NCBI RefSeq assembly: GCF_013349995.1 | Contig: NZ_JABVXF010000009.1 | Coordinates: 1 to 64,000 of the forward strand | DNA length: 64,000 nt | Source: Pseudoalteromonas sp. 0303 | GTDB taxonomy: Bacteria > Pseudomonadota > Gammaproteobacteria > Enterobacterales > Alteromonadaceae | Direction of reading: 5' to 3' | Shown: positions 1 through 8,725 of the stretch, in pieces | How the letters are laid out: each line of letters opens with the position of its first letter | How positions within the stretch are numbered: the stretch's first letter is position 1 | Made by a program: the position numbers and the translations under genes | The notes under the pieces: model-generated | What the model was told of the DNA's origin: nothing | Databases searched by the model: none | Seen by the model: the letters and a program-made list of their open reading frames with translations, nothing else

Positions 1-53
1 GGGCTAGTTTTGACGATGAATTCAGGGCTGAGCTTATCTTTGGTTAATACTTG

Positions 54-425
54 TTAACAAAGTATGCTCTCACCCTGCTCTATACCCCAATTGTACTTTA
101 CTCTTGGTACTCCTCGAGCATCCATTATAATAGTAGAGCGAGACTGGATATTGTGATACTGAAAGTTTAAATATTCGCCTTGAGCCTGGTAAGGTTCGAA
201 CTTTATAAGTGAACGGCCTGAGTGTGAAAGTTCAAACCCTTCATCTACTTTTTTTCCATAAAGATTATATTTTTCTTTTAGATATGAGAATGGTACGTAT
301 ATTTCCCCGTTTTGTTCAATTCCCGTGATTTTTGTGTCTTTATTTTCATGGATAGTTATAGAATCAGCAGAAACTTTTAAGGGTGATAATAGAACAATTG
401 AATATAATAAAGCGTGAAGCTTCAT
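54..425 (-). CDS. Secreted protein resembling the N-terminal part of D-glucuronyl C5-epimerase, probably a gene remnant
   Basis: This is a 123-residue ORF with a signal peptide (about residues 1-20, ending SADS). From residue 42 it carries VPFSYLKEKYNLYGKK, then FELSHS, YLNFQYHNIQSR and ARGVP. From memory, the same order of motifs (LPF/VPF...YFDVYGK, FEFSHS, FMSFEGYNVEVRDR, GVEGVP) occurs in D-glucuronyl C5-epimerases of the heparosan type, which are some 550-600 residues long. The ORF stops after GESILC, but the frame stays open for 17 more codons to the window edge and reads VLTKD, like the C-terminal epimerase domain. I infer a decayed gene with an internal deletion and a stop. It could instead be a short unrelated secreted protein. 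It sits beyond the likely terminator of the polysaccharide operon. Confidence 0.5.
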   Translation of the reverse strand: MKLHALLYSIVLLSPLKVSADSITIHENKDTKITGIEQNGEIYVPFSYLKEKYNLYGKKVDEGFELSHSGRSLIKFEPYQAQGEYLNFQYHNIQSRSTIIMDARGVPRVKYNWGIEQGESILC

Positions 426-483
426 TCGTTAACTCCTTTTACTTTTGTGTTATTGCAGTGTAGCTTTAATATTTGTAACTTAC

Positions 484-513
484 AAAAAAGACCTTAGCAT
501 AACTATGTTAAGG
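484..513 (-). terminator. Probable terminator of the polysaccharide operon
   Basis: An inverted repeat has ten-base arms at 492-501 (CCTTAGCATA) and 504-513 (TATGTTAAGG) with one wobble. On the minus strand it is followed by a T-rich run (complement of 484-489). It lies about 160 bases past the stop of the Wzy-like gene. The two-base loop is tight, so confidence is moderate. Confidence 0.45.
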
Positions 514-673
514 GGTAAAATAATGAGCATTTTTTTGATAGCGCCAGACACTTATTAGGCTTACCCAGCGAATGTACAACAAAAAGAATAACCTAACCAC
601 ATTTATAACTAAAAATACTAAACAATTTTAAATACAACGACATCTAAACCTATCAATGAAAAGCTATTTGATG

Positions 674-1927
674 CTAACTGGGAGAAGCTTTAAATTGCTC
701 ACTTCTGCTATCTATTTTCTCAATTGAAGCAAAATACAGTAAAGAAAATACAACTATTTGAAATGTATTCATAAACACTGGATTAGTGAAGCTATAAAGT
801 ATAAAGAGAATCATCAAAGGATAAGCCCCATTACCTAATTTATAGCCCGAAGGAAGTAATTTAGAAGAGGTTATGAAGATTACAAACGCAACATAAAACA
901 GTAAGCCAATGTAGCCAAACTCACCCAGAATACTTGCAAAGTTGCTATCATAAATACCATCTTTTTCTATAAAAAAGCGACTATTATGAACACCTAGATA
1001 AGCATATACATCACTATCATCAGAACGCACTGAACCAAATGTTGCGGCTCCAGTACCCATCGGAAAATTTTCATTTGCAAGTTCAAACGAAAAATAAAGC
1101 ATCATTCCTCTGATATATGCGCTTTTTTGCGGCTCTTCGATACTCATCTCTATATTCTGCTGCGTAATATAAACAAGCTCATCCGCATATTTTGTCTTAC
1201 TGAATAAAAATATAGCAGGGATTATTAACACCAGTAGAATCGAAGCCTGCTTTAACGAATCTTTAAAAAGCCAGAGCAATACGATAGGGAACGCAAGCAT
1301 CGCGGTTCTGACACTTGTCAGAAAAACAACAATGAGACAGATCGAAAAAAGGACAAACCATAAATAGTTACCCGACCTAACCTGAAAGAGTATATACACA
1401 CTGTAGAGTGAAAACAAAAATCCTAATGTACCTGTATGTGCTTGAATCCCTATAGGTCTTATTACTCCACCCCGCAATAATATATCCACACCAAAGAACT
1501 TATGTAGCACGCCAGGAAAAAGTAGATCGAAAATTAAAAATAGAACGCTAATCAGCATAAAGGCCGTAATTAACTTCTTAATTCGGCTCACTTCAAAAAA
1601 TATAAATAATGCCGATATGTAAAGTACATACTTTGTATGAACAAATATTTGAAATGCTACATTAACTATTCCTCTGTGTGACAGAGCTTGAATACTCAGT
1701 AAAGCCATACATAGACTAATTAAAAGGTAGAATTTTAGAACATACCTAGCAGATTCATTTTTTATTGAATATGCAATAATCCCCAATAAAAATATAAACT
1801 GAATAATTTCGTCTAAGATTGTAACTGCAGGTATTATCGATATCACTGCTACTTGAAATAACAAATAGATTATTGCAAGGTAGCGGATAAGGTCACTATA
1901 AAACTGGAATAACAAAGGCTTGTGCAT
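674..1927 (-). CDS. O-antigen ligase/polymerase family membrane protein (Wzy/WaaL type)
   Basis: This 417-residue polytopic inner-membrane protein has about ten to twelve hydrophobic segments. A large hydrophilic loop in the second half (roughly residues 255-330) is the usual place for the periplasmic loop of Wzy_C-family proteins. The SVRTAMLAFPIVLLW segment fits the family. It would polymerise lipid-linked repeat units in the periplasm or ligate polymer to an acceptor; the sequence does not decide which. Its start is immediately adjacent to the wzz stop (1927/1928), so the two are very probably co-transcribed. Polymerases are poorly conserved, and the call rests on topology plus context (wzz, wzx, wecA in one locus). 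Confidence 0.75.
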   Translation of the reverse strand: MHKPLLFQFYSDLIRYLAIIYLLFQVAVISIIPAVTILDEIIQFIFLLGIIAYSIKNESARYVLKFYLLISLCMALLSIQALSHRGIVNVAFQIFVHTKYVLYISALFIFFEVSRIKKLITAFMLISVLFLIFDLLFPGVLHKFFGVDILLRGGVIRPIGIQAHTGTLGFLFSLYSVYILFQVRSGNYLWFVLFSICLIVVFLTSVRTAMLAFPIVLLWLFKDSLKQASILLVLIIPAIFLFSKTKYADELVYITQQNIEMSIEEPQKSAYIRGMMLYFSFELANENFPMGTGAATFGSVRSDDSDVYAYLGVHNSRFFIEKDGIYDSNFASILGEFGYIGLLFYVAFVIFITSSKLLPSGYKLGNGAYPLMILFILYSFTNPVFMNTFQIVVFSLLYFASIEKIDSRSEQFKASPS

Positions 1928-2815
1928 CTACCTTTCTAGCCTAGCAATTCTGAATGTAAGTAACAATAAAGTGCAAAACGCAGTACCGAACAAAGTTATT
2001 GCCAAACAAATAATTGAGCGCCTTGGAGAGCTCTTTTGAGAAGCTCTTAATGGGTTATCAATAACCTTTAAAGCATACTCCGTTTTTGTTTCTGCTAGCG
2101 CTAATTTTTTAAGCTGCTCCTCTAGCAGTTGCTGAAGTGCCAAGCGAATTTCAGAAACCTGTTCACGATTAAGTTTATCTTTTAAATACTTAATAGTCAG
2201 CTCAGCTTCCTCTTTTTCTTTATTTTTCATGAACATGTTAAAATCTGAAATCAATAAGGTTAATGTTTCTTTTGCAAAATCAGGTGAGTATGAAGATAGG
2301 GTCACAGTTATTAACTTTGTTTTTCTGTCATATCCTACAACTAACGACTCTTTAAGTTTTTTTGCCAACTCATCAATCGCAGGAATAACTTCTTGAGGAT
2401 ATTTAACCTCGCGAGTCCATTCACCTAAATTAGAGTCATAAATTGATTCGTCAAAAACAAACTTTTTAGTCGATGGATCAAATGACTCAGCTGCAAACAA
2501 TATGCTGCCTAAGTTATTCTCTTTAACAAAGTTACCCAAAAATGAATTACTCACTAACGACTCTTTTACAACTTCAGGGCTCATCTCTCCACCACCTAGC
2601 GAGATACCTGCCATTGAAGCAAGCCCCCCCAAGCTGCCACTAAGTTTTCCACCTTCATTAATAGTAGAGCTAACAACTATCCGAGAAGTATAAATATTAG
2701 GTAGACTTAAGGCATAAAACACTGAAACTGATGCAAAAATCACAAACAATATCAATATTTTATATTTATCAAGTAAAACTAGTTTAAATATATTTTTATA
2801 ATTCAAGACGTCCAT
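1928..2815 (-). CDS. wzz: Wzz-family polysaccharide chain-length determinant
   Basis: The 295-residue protein has transmembrane segments near both ends (about residues 18-38 and 268-287). Between them lies a periplasmic, partly helical region with the conserved Wzz N-domain pattern IYTSRIVVSS. A glycine-rich stretch (about residues 55-75) precedes the region where the membrane-proximal loop is expected, and a Pro/Ser-rich segment (NPLRASQKSSPRRS) comes before the second membrane helix, as in the family. No C-terminal kinase domain is present, so this is a stand-alone Wzz. It would set modal polymer length together with the adjacent Wzy-like protein. Confidence 0.85.
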   Translation of the reverse strand: MDVLNYKNIFKLVLLDKYKILILFVIFASVSVFYALSLPNIYTSRIVVSSTINEGGKLSGSLGGLASMAGISLGGGEMSPEVVKESLVSNSFLGNFVKENNLGSILFAAESFDPSTKKFVFDESIYDSNLGEWTREVKYPQEVIPAIDELAKKLKESLVVGYDRKTKLITVTLSSYSPDFAKETLTLLISDFNMFMKNKEKEEAELTIKYLKDKLNREQVSEIRLALQQLLEEQLKKLALAETKTEYALKVIDNPLRASQKSSPRRSIICLAITLFGTAFCTLLLLTFRIARLER

Positions 2816-2871
2816 ATAAACCTATTAAAAACCTATTAAAAACCCATCAAATTTCAATGGTTATGACAATA

Positions 2872-4782
2872 TCATAATTGTCGCATGTAAAGCTTAGCCA
2901 GCTCTTGCGCACCAAATTTATTAAGGTGATTAGAATCCCGATACAAGGGGATATCACCAATGTTAGTATTACAAATACCTTTTTTACAAATAATTGTATT
3001 TACATCAACTATATAAACAAAATCTAATGTGGATAACTTACTTTTCAAATCCGCACTAAAATCAACCTGCTTCTCGTTTAATTGAAAATTACAATTACTA
3101 TTTGTAAATCGAAGCTGCTTTAGGTAACAGTGACTTAAGTCCTTCTCGGGACGAGCAACCGTTGTAAAGAAATATACCTTACTAACCCCAAGTTGATGAA
3201 CATTATTAAGAGTTTTGACAATGCCATCTATGATTTTTTGCGTATTTCGAGCAGTAGAGTGTTCACTTATCTCGGATCGAACATAGCCAAACCAAGAGCT
3301 GGCGATAAATAAATTATCTGGGCGCTCTTGCTCTATGTAATTTAGTACTTGGCTATTCTTTTCTAAACACTCAGATTTTACACTACTAACATAAGTGGAT
3401 GCATCTACTATCGCAGGGCAATTACCCATTGTTGTGTCTTTAACTTTTAAGTGAGTGCTTTTGGCATAAACATCTATAAATGGAGCAAAGTGACTTGCGT
3501 GAGAGTCCCCCCATAAAAGCCCACTTAGATTACTATTTGTATCACCTAAATAACATTGCTCTCCCTCAACAAAATACTTTGAATGGCAAATTTCTCGGCC
3601 CATTTCAGGTGCTGACTTCGTCATTGACTCAGCTAAAACAGCTTGTTGAGAAAACTTACTAGGAAGTAAAGAATGAAATGACACAAAACCCATAAGGACC
3701 ACAGCCGGAAGTGAATACAATGCTAAAGCCACTTTACTATTTTTAGAATAGACACCATAACGGAATGGTTTTTCAACGTAGTAGTAGCTAATTGCAGCAA
3801 AAAAGAGTGATACCATCACTATGGAAAGCTGAGTGTACCAATAAAACTCAACTTGCATATACTTTAATAATGAAACTATTGGCCAATGCCAAAGGTAGAT
3901 TGAGTATGACAATAGCCCAATCCAAACAAACAAACGATTACCCAAAACTTTATGGCTAATGCAGTTTTCATTTAGGCCAACATAAATCAATAGAGCAGTA
4001 AAAAGGCAAACTATAGAGGCTATATAACCAGGAAAATCCCCTTTTGAAGAAAGCATAGTTGAGACAAGGAATATTCCTAATATTGATAAAACAAATAATA
4101 GATTTGATACAAAAGTAGATGGAGTAATTTTGTTGGAGAATTGATTGATTATTACGGCAAGTAATGTTCCGAATAAAAACTCGTGAATTCTGCTTGGTAC
4201 TAAAAAATAACTTAGCCCTTGATTAAAGCTCGTTAAAAAGGCACTTACGAAAATAGAAAAAACTAAGCCCCCGAGTAAGACAGCAAAGCGAATCTTAAAA
4301 CTTTTGATTTTCATCCAAAGAATTAATGACAAAGGCATGATGAGATAAAACTGTTCTTCAACAGATAATGACCACGTATGTAGCAAAGGCAACTCATGGA
4401 CAGACGTTGAAAAATAACCGCTATGGTTAAATAAGAAATAAAAATTTGAAACAAATAAAGATGAAGCAAGTGCACTTTTAAAAAAGTCAAATAGCGCAAG
4501 TGGGGCTAATATGTATAGGCTAGCCAATAATGTTATGACGAGCATGAACAAATAAGCAGGTAAAAGGCGGGTAGCCCGACGGATATAAAACTTTTTAAAC
4601 GAAAAGCCTGTAGTTTGCACTTCGCGCAAAACTATGCCTGAAATCAAAAAGCCTGAAATTGTAAAAAAGATATCGACACCGATGAAACCTGCTTTAAAAA
4701 CAACAATATCAACATGAAAAAAAAGGACGAGTAATACAGCGATTGCTCGGATACCATCTAAATCTTTTCTGTACTTATTCAC
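2872..4782 (-). CDS. OafA/YrhL-type acyltransferase with SGNH domain
   Basis: This 636-residue protein has two parts. Residues about 1-345 form the ten-helix acyltransferase-3 membrane domain, starting YRKDLDGIRAIAVLLVLFFH and containing SLSVEEQFYLIMPL. Residues about 380-636 form a periplasmic SGNH-hydrolase-like domain with the GDSHASH block (near residue 424) and the C-terminal DSNHLNKFGA block that supplies the Asp/His pair. Proteins of this type O-acetylate lipopolysaccharide or exopolysaccharide sugars, carrying acyl groups across the membrane. The position between wzz and the glycosyltransferases fits polysaccharide acetylation. The exact sugar cannot be told. Confidence 0.88.
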   Translation of the reverse strand: MNKYRKDLDGIRAIAVLLVLFFHVDIVVFKAGFIGVDIFFTISGFLISGIVLREVQTTGFSFKKFYIRRATRLLPAYLFMLVITLLASLYILAPLALFDFFKSALASSLFVSNFYFLFNHSGYFSTSVHELPLLHTWSLSVEEQFYLIMPLSLILWMKIKSFKIRFAVLLGGLVFSIFVSAFLTSFNQGLSYFLVPSRIHEFLFGTLLAVIINQFSNKITPSTFVSNLLFVLSILGIFLVSTMLSSKGDFPGYIASIVCLFTALLIYVGLNENCISHKVLGNRLFVWIGLLSYSIYLWHWPIVSLLKYMQVEFYWYTQLSIVMVSLFFAAISYYYVEKPFRYGVYSKNSKVALALYSLPAVVLMGFVSFHSLLPSKFSQQAVLAESMTKSAPEMGREICHSKYFVEGEQCYLGDTNSNLSGLLWGDSHASHFAPFIDVYAKSTHLKVKDTTMGNCPAIVDASTYVSSVKSECLEKNSQVLNYIEQERPDNLFIASSWFGYVRSEISEHSTARNTQKIIDGIVKTLNNVHQLGVSKVYFFTTVARPEKDLSHCYLKQLRFTNSNCNFQLNEKQVDFSADLKSKLSTLDFVYIVDVNTIICKKGICNTNIGDIPLYRDSNHLNKFGAQELAKLYMRQL

Positions 4783-4874
4783 TTAATAAAACCCACTACG
4801 ACTAGTGCAATAAAAATTATAAAAATTAATCACTATAGCCCTGAAATAATCTAAATTAATTTATCAGCAATTGG

Positions 4875-6923
4875 CTAATCAACTACTAAACTGTTTACAA
4901 TATGTTTTTTTGCCCTCACATTACGTGTAATAAAAGCAATACATATAACAGGGAGTAAGAGGTATATAGACTCTAAAGCAATAGACTTCATTACAACTAC
5001 TGACAGAACAGACAAAGTAGCAACTAAAACCATTAAGTTTAACTTTGCAACTACCCCTTCTTTATCATGCAAGCTCAACGTCGTGAGATAAATAAAACCA
5101 TATTGTGAACAAATGAAAATAACCATTATTATTGTTGAAATGCTTAAAGCCAACTGCCATGGAACTTTTAGAAGAATTAAGTATGAACTAGCAACAATAA
5201 GACTAATGAAACAACTTACTAAAATTATTTTGGTGTACTTCTGATTAATAGCAAAAACATCAGAAACTAATATATCCTCAGCCCCCAATATAGGTAAAGA
5301 TTTATTTGCCTGTGTTCTAGGTATTAACATTGCAATTGAAAAGCATGAAATGCACAAAGCGACATAAGAAGCCATATCTGCATCAAGTATCTCTTTTGCA
5401 CCATAAGGAAAGCAAAAAAGTGCAAATATGCTTGCTGAGGTTGAAATAGCAATGTTAAAAACCTTTTTCAAAGGTGGAGTTTTTTTATTGAAGCTCCGCC
5501 CCTTTACTGAGAAAAGTAATAAGATAAGTAAACCTATCAAAGAAGCTATAACATAAACCAAATAAGGTGCATTTACTTGGGTTATATGCATCTGACTCAA
5601 TATAATCGGCGCGATTAAGCAAATAAGAGATATCATACACTCTGATAAAGCTAGAACAAAAAAGCCTGATTCAGCAATTCTTTGAAACCTGAGAAGATAA
5701 TAGAAATGTAAAATAACTAATAATGGTAGTGTATAAATTAGGTTTGACACTACCCCTAAAGAATTCAAAGAAAAAAGGAGTAAAATTGCAACAAACAGCC
5801 CAATTATAGATTTTTTTGAAAGCGCAGAGAACGAGTTTGCGTAGTCTTGTTTTAGTAAGAAAAATCCAAAACTTTGACTAAACATAGTATTTATTAGCAT
5901 TAAAATAAAAAAATCACTACCGAAAGAGGCTGTATTAGTAGCACCTAAAAAGAAAATACATGAAGATAACAAAATGACTCTGGAGGCTCCAGGCCCTCCA
6001 GTGGCAAGCAAAGGAACAAGATAATTCATAAACCAATGAATTATAGGATGGCTCACTTTACCTGTATGGAGATATTCTAAACGATACCTTGCTAACCGCT
6101 CTAATTTTTGCGTAAGCGCATGCCTAACTTTCAGAGAGAGCAGACCGTACTGCGTGGAGTGAAATAACTCTAATAATGAAACTTTCTCGCCGGCTATTTT
6201 TTTTCTATAAAAAGCAAAGTTTTCCCTATTGCGAGTAGACATTATAGATCTGTGCTTCTTTTCAAATAAGTCTATCGCTTGAAGCTTATTTGTCACAGAT
6301 GAAATGCGTTCTAATTCTTGATCATCATTAACAATATAAAGCTCTTTCCCCGTACGATACGCACTCCCATATTTAGCAATTAACCTAACCCACAGATCAT
6401 GATCTTGCAATGCCGGTAATTTTGCATCAAAACCTCCAACATCTAGCAACCTTTGCCTTTCAACTAGAATTTGATTAGAACACTGGTTTAGATCTAATGC
6501 ATCTGAGAGCGAAATTACTTTTGATTTAGAAAATAAAGATTTTTTTTGCACTCCGTAATCCCAAATATAACCACTACACACAAATGCATAGTTAGGATCA
6601 TAAACTTTGAGCAACTCTTCTAAGCGATTTGGTAAAAATATGTCATCATCATCAAGGCCTGTTACTAACTCAGTATCCAAAGCTGCTATTGCTTTATTAC
6701 GCGCTCTACAAGCCTTTTCAGAAATTTCATTTCTTATAAATGAAACTCTAGAATCATCAATAGAGGTCAAATATTCAAAAGTCCCATCTGATGAGCCATC
6801 ATCGACTATTAAAATTTTAAAATTCTGATAAGTCTGCTGCAGCACAGAATCAACAGCTTTTTTTAATAACTCAACGCGGTTTTTTGTTGGTATATATACA
6901 CCAATACACGGATTCTCAAGCAT
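4875..6923 (-). CDS. GT2 glycosyltransferase fused to a flippase-like multi-pass membrane domain
   Basis: The 682-residue protein starts with a family-2 glycosyltransferase domain (about residues 5-270): IGVYIPTKNR, IVDDGSSDGT, the DDDD metal-binding stretch near residue 92, and QDHDLWVRL as the likely catalytic-base region. From about residue 300 to the end it has some eleven or twelve hydrophobic helices, with LLATGGPGASRVILLSSCIFF at the junction, resembling MOP/Wzx-type transporters but shorter. No stop or frameshift lies between the halves. Its start directly follows the stop of the GT4 gene. A separate Wzx lies at 25296-26606, so this domain may not be the main flippase. The membrane half is assigned from hydropathy only. 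Confidence 0.7.
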   Translation of the reverse strand: MLENPCIGVYIPTKNRVELLKKAVDSVLQQTYQNFKILIVDDGSSDGTFEYLTSIDDSRVSFIRNEISEKACRARNKAIAALDTELVTGLDDDDIFLPNRLEELLKVYDPNYAFVCSGYIWDYGVQKKSLFSKSKVISLSDALDLNQCSNQILVERQRLLDVGGFDAKLPALQDHDLWVRLIAKYGSAYRTGKELYIVNDDQELERISSVTNKLQAIDLFEKKHRSIMSTRNRENFAFYRKKIAGEKVSLLELFHSTQYGLLSLKVRHALTQKLERLARYRLEYLHTGKVSHPIIHWFMNYLVPLLATGGPGASRVILLSSCIFFLGATNTASFGSDFFILMLINTMFSQSFGFFLLKQDYANSFSALSKKSIIGLFVAILLLFSLNSLGVVSNLIYTLPLLVILHFYYLLRFQRIAESGFFVLALSECMISLICLIAPIILSQMHITQVNAPYLVYVIASLIGLLILLLFSVKGRSFNKKTPPLKKVFNIAISTSASIFALFCFPYGAKEILDADMASYVALCISCFSIAMLIPRTQANKSLPILGAEDILVSDVFAINQKYTKIILVSCFISLIVASSYLILLKVPWQLALSISTIIMVIFICSQYGFIYLTTLSLHDKEGVVAKLNLMVLVATLSVLSVVVMKSIALESIYLLLPVICIAFITRNVRAKKHIVNSLVVD

Positions 6924-7976
6924 TTAAGAACCCCTTAAGTTTTTATATATAGATAAGATCCGCTCAGTTACATAACTAAGAGAATATTGGCTAGTTGATG
7001 ATGAAACACGATGCGATAACTTAACATATTCATTTTCATTGAGTAAATACATACGCTGAGCTAGGGATTTTAAATTTTCTTTAATTTTCCCTTCTTTTAC
7101 TCCATCTTGTTCAACTAATTGTTCGCTATTTTTAATCTGTGCTATTGAACCGTCTGTTAGTGTTGCTATACATGGCACACCACATGAGTGAGCTTCTGTT
7201 ATCGTCAACCCAAAAGACTCATTTCTAGACAAAGAAAGTAAATATTTAGACTTGCGAATAACGTTAGCTAAATGCTCTGGCGATTTACTTCCTAAATAAT
7301 TAAAGTTACTAAAGCGTTTCGAAGCTATTTTAACCTCATTTTCAAGAGGCCCCTGACCAACAAGAGCAAAGCGGCAATGTGGTAGTGCTTCAACAAGGTA
7401 TAACAGCCTATCCAAACCTTTATTGTTATTCAATGTTCCGATTTGTAGGAAATCATAAGATTTATTCATGTAAGAGCATGAAGCTTCATTCAAATAAAAT
7501 AATCTATCATCATATCCAGCACATAAAACCTCTGAATTAGAAACCCTTCTGAAATAACGTTTCTCTAATTCAGATGAAGTGAAAATCCAAAAATTAACTA
7601 TGTTTGATAGCTTTTTATATAAATAACTTGGGGGATCATAAGAATAAATATCGCTGCCATGGCACGTCACTACTACTTTGACATTTTTGTCTTTTAGAAA
7701 CTTGTACAATGCAACTAAAATGATTGTAGGAAAATAAAAGTGAACATGTATTAGATCATATTTTTCTTTTTGCAGGATGATGTCCCAAAAGAAACATAGA
7801 ATAAAAAAAGGATATTTAAACAATCTACAAAGTAAGCTGTCTGTATTCCACTTTATTTTATAGTATTCAATCTCATTACTTTTGCCTTGCAACACTTTTA
7901 CTTGGTTATCCACAAAGAGTCCCTGTAAGGGTGCAGACTTCTTTGCGGACATATTTGATACAACAAGGACTTTCAT
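6924..7976 (-). CDS. Family 4 glycosyltransferase
   Basis: The 350-residue protein has a GT-B layout. The N-terminal half has VLVVSNM, DLIHVHFYFP and VTCHGSDIYSY. The C-terminal nucleotide-sugar-binding half has LQIGTLNNNKGLDRLL, FALVGQGPLENEV and RNESFGLTITEAHSCGVPCIAT, where the E-x7-E pattern of GT4 enzymes lies. It would add one sugar to the lipid-linked repeat unit at the cytoplasmic face. It overlaps the wecG-like gene by one base and abuts the GT2 fusion gene, so all three are likely one transcript. Donor and acceptor sugars cannot be read from sequence. Confidence 0.85.
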   Translation of the reverse strand: MKVLVVSNMSAKKSAPLQGLFVDNQVKVLQGKSNEIEYYKIKWNTDSLLCRLFKYPFFILCFFWDIILQKEKYDLIHVHFYFPTIILVALYKFLKDKNVKVVVTCHGSDIYSYDPPSYLYKKLSNIVNFWIFTSSELEKRYFRRVSNSEVLCAGYDDRLFYLNEASCSYMNKSYDFLQIGTLNNNKGLDRLLYLVEALPHCRFALVGQGPLENEVKIASKRFSNFNYLGSKSPEHLANVIRKSKYLLSLSRNESFGLTITEAHSCGVPCIATLTDGSIAQIKNSEQLVEQDGVKEGKIKENLKSLAQRMYLLNENEYVKLSHRVSSSTSQYSLSYVTERILSIYKNLRGS

Positions 7977-8704
7977 TACAGCTTCTTTAGAAGGTAAAGA
8001 TGAAGAAACTTTAATAATTTTAATTGCCTAAAAATACGCTTAGGCTCTTTTGTCAAGCGGTAAAGCCATTCTAAGTTAAGGTTCTGCCAAGCTTTAGGGG
8101 CACGCTTAACGTTGCCAGTTAAAACATCGAAGCTTCCCCCGACCCCCATATACAAGGCTTTGTTATGTATTAACCTCATTTTAGCAATTAATTTTTCTTG
8201 TTTTGGCGAGCCTAAGGCTACAATAACAATATCTGGTGATGTTTTTTTAATTAAATCAAATATCACATTTTCACTCTCAAAATAACCATTTTGATAAGAA
8301 ACCACATTGACATTTTGACTAGTTAATATCTCGTTACAACGCTCAACTACTTGCGGCTTTGCGCCAATGAGAACAACCTTAGATTGGTGTGCTACAGAGT
8401 GATTTAATATGTCTAACCAAAGTTCACAACCAGCAATCCTGATACACTTTTTACCTGTCTTTTGCTGTAATGATTTAACAACACCAATCCCATCAGCATA
8501 AGGAAGTGTTGCTTGTGCTAAAATTTCTTTGGTTTCTGGGTCATCTAATGCCTTTAGTACTTTCTCTGGGTTTATAGCAACGGCCATACCAGGAATAACC
8601 TTGCCATCAGGAGAAATAACATCAGCGAGAAGCTGTTCAACACTTTCATACGGGTTTACTGCAACACCACCCACAAGCACAGGGGCTTGGTTATTTTGAG
8701 ACAT
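7976..8704 (-). CDS. WecG/TagA/CpsF-family glycosyltransferase
   Basis: The 242-residue protein shows the GT26 signature: NPEKVLKAL near residue 45, DGIGVVKSLQ (near residue 71), VVLIGAKPQVVERC, DIVIVALGSPKQEKLI and GVGGSFDVLTGNVKRAPKAWQNLNLEWLYRL. Family members transfer N-acetylmannosaminuronic acid, ManNAc or similar sugars to undecaprenyl-PP-GlcNAc, normally as the second step after WecA. The gene directly follows wecA here (21-base gap), which agrees with that order. It is probably membrane-associated through its basic C-terminus. The donor sugar is not determined. Confidence 0.88.
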   Translation of the reverse strand: MSQNNQAPVLVGGVAVNPYESVEQLLADVISPDGKVIPGMAVAINPEKVLKALDDPETKEILAQATLPYADGIGVVKSLQQKTGKKCIRIAGCELWLDILNHSVAHQSKVVLIGAKPQVVERCNEILTSQNVNVVSYQNGYFESENVIFDLIKKTSPDIVIVALGSPKQEKLIAKMRLIHNKALYMGVGGSFDVLTGNVKRAPKAWQNLNLEWLYRLTKEPKRIFRQLKLLKFLHLYLLKKL

Positions 8705-8725
8705 ATTAAAACCTAAAATTTCGAC

